NCBI RefSeq assembly: GCF_019578655.1
Contig: NC_063259.1
Location: 29,313,277-29,377,276 of the forward strand
DNA length: 64,000 nucleotides
Direction of reading: 5' to 3'
Origin: Ricinus communis
Taxonomy: Eukaryota > Streptophyta > Magnoliopsida > Malpighiales > Euphorbiaceae
The notes under the pieces were generated by a model. That model had not been told where the DNA came from. It did not search any database and saw only the letters and a program-made list of their open reading frames with translations. Made by a program: the position numbers and the translations under genes. The stretch's first letter is position 1; each line of letters opens with the position of its first letter. Below are positions 55,611 to 64,000 of the stretch, piece after piece.

Positions 55611-58600
55611 ATGGGCCTTGCTATGTTTCTCTTCACTGTCTTTGTTTTCATGGTAAAGGAAACAGGGGTTTGTGCAAACTCTGAGCTAAGAGCACTCATG
55701 GACATCAAAGCTGCGTTGGATCCCGAAGACAAATACATCTCTTCATGGACTATAAATGGAGACCCATGTGATGGTTCATTTGAGGGTGTAGCCTGTAACG
55801 AGAACGGTCAAGTAGCTAACATATCGTTGCAAGGAAAAGGGCTTTGTGGAAAGCTATCACCTGCTGTTGATGGGTTGAAGAACTTGAAAGGTCTCTACTT
55901 GCATTATAATTCTCTGTATGGCGAAATACCTAAGGAACTAGCTAACTTGACTGAGCTTAGTGACTTGTACTTGAACGTTAATAATCTCTCTGGCGAGATA
56001 CCTCCTGAAGTTGGAAAGATGGAAAATTTGCAAGGTAATTAATTGCTTCTTCCTCTGAAAAACTTAAGTTGAGTTTATTGGCATTTGTGTGATCTTTGAA
56101 AAGTTATATTATATGCTACTATGCTTAGATGACATTGCTTCTATGTTATGTTCACTTCCCTTTGTTCTATTTTATGGCCTTTCTTTTCCTTTCATTTGAA
56201 ATTTCACAACTATGCATGCAGCTTTCTTCCAATCAATAGAAAATAACGTATAGTTCAAAAGAACATATAGTTTTTTTATTTTATTTTATGAATGTGTGTT
56301 TTTTTTTTTTCTGTGGAAATCAGAATAAATTTGTGAAGTTAAAAGATTGAATCTTTTCCCTCTTCTTGCTGTGGGTTTGAATGTAGAACTGATTGAATGA
56401 GCAAACTCCATACGGCTGTATTTATCCGTGATTTGCCAGCTTAGTAGCTATACTCGTATGATTATCTACAAAGCGCTTGAAACTTTTGCTACATCTTTTG
56501 ATGCTTCTGGGACTTTCCTACGGGTTTCTACCAAAACGCTTAAAAAACATTTTTCAGTTATATCTTGGCTTTTGCAACTTTGTTCATTTGGGTTTTACCA
56601 AAAAGCTCAAAACTTGCTGAACTTTCATTCTTATCCTCGCGATCGTTTTTGGACTGGTGGTATGCTAATATAGGTTTTCTATGTGTTTGTAGTTCTGCAG
56701 CTCTGCTATAATCAGTTCACAGGAAGCATACCTACCCACATAGGATCTTTGAAGAAGCTAACTGTTCTTTCTCTTCAATCCAATCAACTTACTGGTGCAA
56801 TACCCGCAAGTTTAGGGGATTTGGGCATGTTAATGAGACTAGACTTGAGCTTCAATCACTTCTTTGGCTCAATACCCACCAAACTAGCAGATGCTCCTGT
56901 GCTTGAAGTACTAGATGTTCGAAATAACTCTCTTTCTGGCAATGTACCACTCGGTAATAATCCTTTGAGGGTCATATATCTAATTGCTTAAACTTTTGGG
57001 TTATTTGAACTCGATCATTTTCTTTTGGGAAATGACACTCTTCTGATTGGATATTCTGTTTTCTTTGGTTGATGTAGCGCTTAAGAGACTGAATGAAGGA
57101 TTCTTGTACGGAAACAACCTGGGATTATGTGGAGCTGGCTTCATGCATTTAAATGCTTGCAATGTTTCAGATCGTCTTAATCCAAGCAGACCTGAACCCT
57201 TTGGACCGGGTTCTACTGGTCTCCCAACAAGAGAGATCCCTGAAACTGCAAATTTGCGGTTGGCTTGCAACCACACTCACTGTTCAAGCTCATCAAAATC
57301 GCATCAAGCTTCAGTTGTTGTTGGCACAATTATCTTAACTATTGCATTTATCGTTATAGGGATTCTGACATTCACCCAGTATCGTCGCCGGAAACAGAGG
57401 CTTGGTAGCTCACTTGAGGTTTCTGATAATCATGTAAGTATTGACCAAGCCAAGGGGGTTTACAGAAAGAATGGCTCTCCATTAATCAGTCTTGAGTACT
57501 CTAATGGATGGGATCCTTTAGCTGATGGGAGGAGTTTCAGTGGGAATGAGCAAGATGTCTTCCAGAGCTTCAGGTTCAATTTGGATGAGGTAGAGACTGC
57601 CACACAGTACTTCTCAGAGGTGAATTTGCTGGGTAAGAGTAACTTTTCTGCAACATACAGAGGTATTTTAAGAGATGGCTCTGTTGTTGCTATCAAAAGC
57701 ATTAGTAAAACTAGCTGCAAGTCAGAAGAGACTGAATTCTTGAAGGGATTGAATATTTTGACCTCTCTGAGGCATGAGAATTTAGTGAGGTTGAGAGGAT
57801 TTTGCTGTTCAAGGGGCCGAGGGGAGTGCTTTCTCATTTATGATTATGTTCCCAATGGTAATTTGCTGCAGTATCTTGATCTGAAGGATGGTGATGGCCA
57901 TGTGCTTGAATGGTCCACCCGAGTTTCTATTGTCAAGGGCATCGCCAAAGGTCAGTTTTACCTTATTATTCTGAAGCTAGCTGAAAGATTTTATCATATG
58001 TGCAAAGTCTTGTTAAATATGTCACTGAATTACATTTTGGCAGATTTAAGATATCCACTGAAAAGAATGAAAATGAAAATATTGGCATGTTCTCTGATGA
58101 TATTTTAGGTCCTGCAGAACCAAGTTTCAATGTGAATTTCAATAAAGAAAATGAAATGCTTACAGAAACAGTTGGAGCTAATTTTGCTTTATTTCTATGT
58201 CTTAAGTGTATTTATGATTTTCTTTTACCGATAATTTTTTTCTAATTTTCCCTGCAGGTATAGCCTATTTGCATGGCCACAAAGTGAATAAACCTGCTCT
58301 TGTTCACCAAAACATTACAGCTGAAAAGGTTCTTTTCGATCAGCGGTACAATCCATTGCTTGCAGATTCTGGCTTACAGAACCTTCTCACAAATGACGTT
58401 GTATTCTCAGCACTCAAGGTCAGTGCTGCCATGGGTTACCTGGCTCCTGAGTATGCAACAACCGGTCGATTCACAGACAAAAGTGACGTATATGCATTTG
58501 GAGTGATTGTATTCCAAGTTCTCTCAGGGAAGCGAAAAGTTAGCGACTTGGTACGGCTAGGGGCCGAAGTTTGCAGATTTCAAGATTATATAGACTCCTG

Positions 58601-58739
58601 TCTGCATGGGAAATTCTTCGAGTATGAAGCAGCTAAGCTTGCAAGAATCGCTTGGCTTTGCACTCATGAGTCTCCTATTGAAAGACCATCTATGGAAGCT
58701 GTTGTTCAGGAACTGGGTAACTTTAGTAGCTGTCTCTAG
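55611..58739 (+). CDS. LRR receptor-like kinase, probable pseudokinase (At5g51560-type)
   Basis: Four exons, 55611-56034, 56693-56953, 57078-57950 and 58258-58739, give 679 residues, essentially the Arabidopsis length. Order: signal peptide (1-22); cap domain (ELRALMDIKAALDP...DPCDGSFEGVAC); about five LRRs with xLxGxIP spacing, for example LYGEIPKEL and LTGAIPASL; a Cys-containing juxtamembrane segment; a membrane span at about 306-328 followed by QYRRRKQR; kinase domain from about 405. The VAIK lysine is present (435), as is YLAPEY. The glycine loop is GKSNFS instead of GxGxxG, the catalytic HRD is HQN (536-538, bases 58305-58313) and DFG is DSG (556-558). Loss of the catalytic aspartate predicts little or no phosphotransfer. 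Plasma membrane location is inferred. A ligand cannot be named. The protein may act as a co-receptor or scaffold. Confidence 0.95.
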
Positions 58740-61346
58740 TTTCCATGAATTTCTTCTACGACTGCTGCCTGAGCAATTTTCAAATCTGGGATTGAAGGGT
58801 GGCACCAAGTACTAACTGAACTTTTAGGACTCGTAGTTATTATCTTATGTCCTCTTGCTGAGGACTAAGCTTTACTGTTAATGTCATTGAACAGTGTTCT
58901 TGTGACCAGGAGATGTGATGGCGTGGGCGATTTTCACTTGTAATCAACGAAATTATTTAATCTTTTCTGTGTAAAGAGGTGGATTTTCCTCCATTAACAA
59001 AGAGTTGTTTACTCTACCTCATGCACATCACTAAGTTTTTCGATGTAGACTGTCTGAATTTATTGTCCATTCAAGTGAACTTGGCTTCTGTGCTTAGCCT
59101 TTATAAGAATGCCAATGATCAAGGTTTCTCTACTGCATATAGGCAGTAGTTTGACTGGGCACTGAACCACCAAAAGATAATTGGAGAAAGAAAAACCTTA
59201 AAAAGATATGTGGGTGTTGGGCTTTATCCTTGTTCATTTATTATTTCATTTGTGATTTGAAGATTCCAACCAGGGAAGAGGTTTGATCGAACACCTTGCC
59301 ATCATTAACACAGCTTGGCTCTTTGGATACTTCCTATTTCAGCTTTGACGTGTGTCAGGCTGTCAAGTTAAATTTAACTTTCTTGTATCCACCAGAATGT
59401 AAGAAATATATGGTAGAAGGAATTTTTCTTTTCTACTTTTCCCAACCCTCTTAGCTGTGTGATCTTTCAGAATTCGAGGTCCCCTTTGATCTTATGAGAC
59501 GTAAACAGCAATGGACAAATTGAGTTTTGTGGCACGTGAACTCCAGCCAAATCAGTGACAAAATTATATCGAAACAAATGGAATTTTCTTTCATGCTAAT
59601 GGAAGATGATGTTGCATATAGTTATAAAATGATGATGTTATTCATGTCTGGACCTAGGATTCTACATTTAATTGCCAACAACCATTGGTGGATCCCCAAA
59701 GGACGTTGGGCAGTTATTATATTTTATTAGGCGCAGATATTAGATATTCTTCTCAGGCGCATTGCTCTTCGCCACAAACGGATGCTAATAACTTGGCCAT
59801 CAGTTTATGTTCCCATAATTTCGTAACCATTTGGTAATTGTGCATCATTGCCAAATATTGGTGTATTTTTGGTCTTTCCTACTACCCAAAATTTCTCTCA
59901 AATTACAGGGCTATACTTTTATTTTACTGATATGTTTATTGGCTACTTATCGAGTGTGTTTGTCTCATAATGCATAATATTATTTAGGAGTTGAATTAGA
60001 AAACCGTTAGATATTAACCAAGATTGTCCACTAGCGCTTTGTCTCCTTTGCTTAACAAGACAGAATTATCTTTGGATTTTGTAAAGCTTCCGGTCTCAAC
60101 ACCGGTAGAGGTCTACAACAAGCTTTATGTTCGCTTCTTTTTTTTTTTTTTTTTGCACTTAAAAGAACAATACGGCTGTACACTTTGAGGCCTAATTTAC
60201 TACGAGAGCGATAGGTTTTGGAATCGAGTTTTCTTATCCATACTAAATGGATTTTTTTGTCTTTTTATCGAATACAAGGAGTTATTATTTTTATTATACA
60301 GTGATATGAGATATCGCCTGCCATAAAAAGAAAAAAGAACAACGCAATAAGGTTGTTGCCAACCTATAATGGACTATCCATTATTAACAACGTTAACAAA
60401 AGATATAGCCGTTTGTGGATGGGTTAGGAACAGCTTACTTAAACAGCTTACCTGCTCAATTAGGAGAGCAACGTCAGAGAGACTGTAGCTTACGATTTTT
60501 AAAACGGCTCTATTAAACGACAGAGGATTAATGTGTGAGGGCGAGCATCATTGCTTCCAACGACAAGTTGATGAACCTACCAATTTTCCACTTCATCGAA
60601 CAGCCATTCCTCTCAATTAAAAATCTGCCCATAGATTTGAATGAGAAAAGAAATTAATGATTTTCTACAGTAAACTTTATAAGTTAGGGTTTCAAACAAA
60701 TTTTACGTCCAAACACGATGATATCAAGTACTGGATTTACAGGTAAGAAGTTTGTATTTGATATGGACAGGTATCCAAATGTTAAATATTGAGGCATATG
60801 AATTGATAAAGACATCAATTTGGCAGTCATAAATTTATAACTGTGATTTGATTATAAGATTTTGGATTATGCAGATCAAGTGTGTCTTGACAATTTTTCT
60901 TTTTTATGGGAGATCAATCATTAAGAAATGGAATTATGTTGATAGGGTTAGTTTTGCAATAATGAATAAACCATTTTAGCAACTTTAAATCTATGGAAAT
61001 GAATCTACGATAACCACTTAATTTCACTATCAATATCAGAATAAGCATTTTTTTTTAAACGCTACTATTGTACCATCATAAACCGATTGATCCTTCAAAT
61101 CCATTAATTCAAGGTATTACAGGTATATAAATTACTATATACATATTATCTTACATTTAAGACTCTCTTTTAGGAACTAACTTAAATAATTCTCTCGAGT
61201 ACAAAATGCTGAAGCATCATTCGTGCTTCCATTGGCTGGCCTGGCAAGAAAAGAAGAGAAAAATCTCACCTCTCTTCATTTACAGACCAATAGAGATCAT
61301 TTAAACAAAGAAAAATTCAAGCTTCAATCTGTTTCCCTTGTGGGAA
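58740..61346. other. Intergenic between the LRR kinase and DUF1442 genes
   Basis: The first part should hold the kinase 3' UTR and the last part the DUF1442 3' UTR. Composition is mixed, with a T run near 60138-60154. An open frame at 59527-59730 has no recognisable relatives. No RNA gene or mobile element was identified. Confidence 0.5.
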
Positions 61347-62095
61347 TTATCTGACTCTGAAAACATGTTCTTCACCGGTGCATTTATCAACCTTAACAAC
61401 CCAATGACTACTCTTCTTTCCATGACCGCAGCTACTACTCCTATGAATCCTTCCACTTGCTGCTATTCTAGTTACTAATAAACCTTCTCCAATAGGCAGT
61501 AATTGAGTTTTTGCTCTGCTAGACCACCATGATCCTTTAGTAAATGCATTATACCCCACAACAACTGCACCATTTCGTTTTCTGCGACTGCTTCCTTCAA
61601 CTGCTGCGAGAATGCCTTCATGGTTTTCCAGGTTACAATCAACAAGCACAAAATCTGCTTCGCTATAGTGGGTTAGTAGAAGGTTTTGAGCTTCTCCAAT
61701 GACAAACTGAACGTGACACGCATCGATGCCTAGGCATTGTCTCAACGATTCTAACTCTTCGTGACCACGAAGGACGCAAATCACTCTCCCACCAGTTTGA
61801 TGTGCTGCAGCCACTAGAGCTAGCACGGTGGAAGCAGCGGAACTGGCACATGCGACGACCATTAGTTGTGCATTGTTGCCTGCTGCTAATGCTGAAATGA
61901 ATTCAGCTACATCTGGCTCTTTTGCCTTTTGGCCCTGCACATCATTCACACCATTTAAGGCCTAGTTACTTACAAATTGAAATTAACTAGAACCTGTGTT
62001 TAGGAATACGGAAGCTGAAGCATAAATTATTTACTTACCATTCTCAAGGTCTTGAGGTAGGCATTTGTAGCATTCTCAGCAGACCAGCAACCCAT
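61347..62095 (-). CDS. DUF1442 family protein (Rossmann/methyltransferase-like fold)
   Basis: Two exons, 62095-62039 and 61934-61347, give 214 residues. The long open frame alone suggests a start at 61949 (MNDVQG...), but those bases are the intron 3' end. The family N-terminus MGCWSAENATNAYLKTLRM is supplied by the short upstream exon with a gtaagta donor and a gtgcag acceptor. The body has a nucleotide-binding-like fold: LMVVACASSAASTVLALVAA, a strand/acid region GGRVICVLRGHEEL, then QFVIGEAQNLL and ADFVLVDCN, resembling the order of O-methyltransferase motifs. No catalytic activity is established for this plant family. The Arabidopsis counterpart is At5g62280, a near neighbour of pICln and RPS20 there. 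No signal or transit peptide is evident. Confidence 0.93.
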
Positions 62096-64000
62096 TTTTT
62101 TTATGTCTTTTAAATCTTTATTTCTTTGATAGCAATAGAGGTCTTTTCAGTCTGTGCTTTGTTTTGATGATGAATGCCTTTGTCCAGGGTGGTGGAGTTA
62201 TATATAGTGCAACCAAGGGAAGGTTGGTCAAGGGACTGTCAATCCAACTGGCTAAGTTAAAAACTACCACATAAGACAAGGGGCACCAATAATTCTGACT
62301 ACAAATTTATGGGCAAAATTTTCTCTGGCCCTAACTAAAATTACAGGTCCAAGTTGAGCGCTAATGTCAATGTCATTAGCATTAATTGAAATTTGAAAGC
62401 TTACCTGTAATTGATTATAAAACTTATGGTTATAGTTAACCTCAAAAAATTATCCTGGGGAGCTTCCAGGACACCGCCTTTCAAAATATTTAAAGCCTCT
62501 TAAATACACATTGGACATTTTTTAATCACAGTTAGCTTGATATTTCTACCCTCTACACTCATTTCCTATGATTAATGCATTGGCTAGCTGTAATGTCGTT
62601 TAATGGAGAGACATTAGAAAATTTTCAAATGAATAACAGAAACCTGCGGCTACGTATCAGGACTAGTTGATCCTTTCTTAGAGACAAATTATACAAGACC
62701 CCCATGTTAGTCCTGACAGCAATCCAACCCAACAATCTTATTTTAGTTATGAGAATCTCAAGTATTTATGCAATTTTGATAATAATATCAGAATAGAATA
62801 TGACAATGTGCGAGTTGTTAACAGTCCTCTTGTGTACGGGCTGTTTGAGGACTCTAAAATGATGGATTATACGTCAAACCATGTAATTTACTGAAATAAT
62901 TATTTGTTTGAGCAGTTTGGTTTTGCTGTTCTAACTACCAATGTGAATCAGGAAGACTGTCTTTAAAATATTGATTAAAAGAGTTTTTATTTTTTATTTT
63001 TTGAAATTAATACTTTTAATATATACTCTCTTTGCTTAACTATTAAAAAGACGCTCTATAGTTTTAATCTGAATGTCAAACATATATCAGGCCGACATCC
63101 TGAAGGTATAAAATGGCTGGAGCAGTTGATGTTGATGTGTAACTGAAACTTGAAGTTACAGTAAATGGTATTGTTAGGCTAATTATGAACTTAAAACAGT
63201 TATGCAATACCCTTTCCAGCATGCTTATAGGACCCATGTAGAACAATACTTGATATTAATTGTCGACAGGAACAACAAAACAAATGCGTAGTTTAATACA
63301 CTGTCTGGTAGTTCTGAGTGGAAGGGAAAATCAAACACGCCTAATTACGCGGGACAATGACAAGAACATTAATAATTGAATCACTATTGGCAATCCAACA
63401 CACTAACAACAATTAATGCAAATAATTCTCGCTTGATATGCGAGAGACCATGACAAAAACATAGCTGAATTGCTGTTGACAGTCTCTCATGAAGTTATCC
63501 AGTACACTTGATGCAAATAATTCTCTCTTGTTCCATTATCATCAACAGCAGTAACATAAATTTCAATTCATATAATTCATTGGTGCATTGTACATTACAC
63601 AACGTCTTAGAAAATACTTGGATGTTTCTGTATTTTTCATTTCCATGCATGTATCATCCAAGAAAAGAGATGGAGGATTCTGATGGAATAGGGGCGCTAA
63701 AGGAAACAAGAGTCAACGAGCTTCAGGAGACCTGTTTTAGCAGAAAAGGACAACTTAGTTTTACCTATTTGTAATGAGATAGAAAAAAATAAATATTCAT
63801 ATCACATTTAAAATCAATGAGAAAGATTAAGAATCCATAATAAAATTTGCTGGCTATACCAAGTGGTATGTTTTTGCTTCCCGAAAGGTCTAACAATGAT
63901 CTAGATCCACATCAAGCTGCTTCCTTCTGTAACACATAGATAAACACAGCCAACCCCATTTATTCAATTTTCTGTCTTCTGGTCTCTATTAGCATTATAA
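62096..64000. other. Intergenic to window end
   Basis: The first few hundred bases include the DUF1442 promoter. The rest has no recognised gene. An 88-codon open frame at 63508-63774 (+) resembles nothing I know and has no splice partner in the window. Confidence 0.5.

Noticed and set aside
61935..61949. Start of the DUF1442 protein at the MNDVQG methionine
   Set aside because: These bases are the end of the intron. The upstream exon at 62039-62095 provides the conserved family N-terminus.

Overview
The window is nuclear DNA from a flowering plant, most likely a eudicot and plausibly a rosid. The genes have many short exons bounded by GT-AG introns, the spaces between them are very AT-rich, promoters carry plant elements (telo-boxes, TGGGCC site II motifs), and the protein set is plant-specific (LPA2, EXORDIUM-like, plant LRR kinase, DUF1442, P450). 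No bacterial-type operon, CRISPR array, rRNA or convincing tRNA was seen. No open reading frame resembles a reverse transcriptase or transposase.

Layout. 1-3792 (+): 3' part of a mitochondrial M3 metallopeptidase (OCT1/MIP type), cut by the window start. 4488-9015 (-): a complete protein joining an N-terminal photolyase-like domain to a C-terminal alpha/beta hydrolase. 11134-13239 (+): LPA2, a photosystem II assembly factor. 19608-20621 (-): an intronless EXORDIUM-like 3 gene. 34628-35922 (+): ribosomal protein S20 (uS10). 36950-38365 (-): a decayed cytochrome P450 copy. 38959-40652 (-): a nearly intact P450 of CYP706 type with one extra base. 41523-43230 (-): pICln. 44926-46516 (-): ribosomal protein S13 (uS15). 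55611-58739 (+): an LRR receptor-like kinase with a degenerate active site. 61347-62095 (-): a DUF1442 Rossmann-type protein. The rest (9.0-11.1, 13.2-19.6, 20.7-34.3, 46.6-55.6 and 58.7-64 kb) is AT-rich and without recognised coding content. It holds microsatellites, a few diverged direct repeats and one GC-rich, promoter-like island near 26.4-26.85 kb.

The genes are housekeeping or signalling genes with no common pathway. What links them is gene order. OCT1-LPA2-EXL3-LRR kinase follows Arabidopsis At5g51540-At5g51545-At5g51550-At5g51560, and S20, pICln and DUF1442 match At5g62300-At5g62290-At5g62280. The two Arabidopsis blocks are interleaved here, which suggests that this window keeps an order later split by duplication and gene loss in the Arabidopsis lineage. 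I found no convincing new multi-gene system. The most informative items are the synteny mosaic, the predicted pseudokinase, the photolyase-hydrolase fusion with an in-frame 84-nt intron, the P450 tandem pair in two stages of decay, and the unexplained GC-rich island.

Gene models were built by hand from splice signals, reading phase and family knowledge. Exon edges are exact where the phase closes, which it does for every gene reported as complete.
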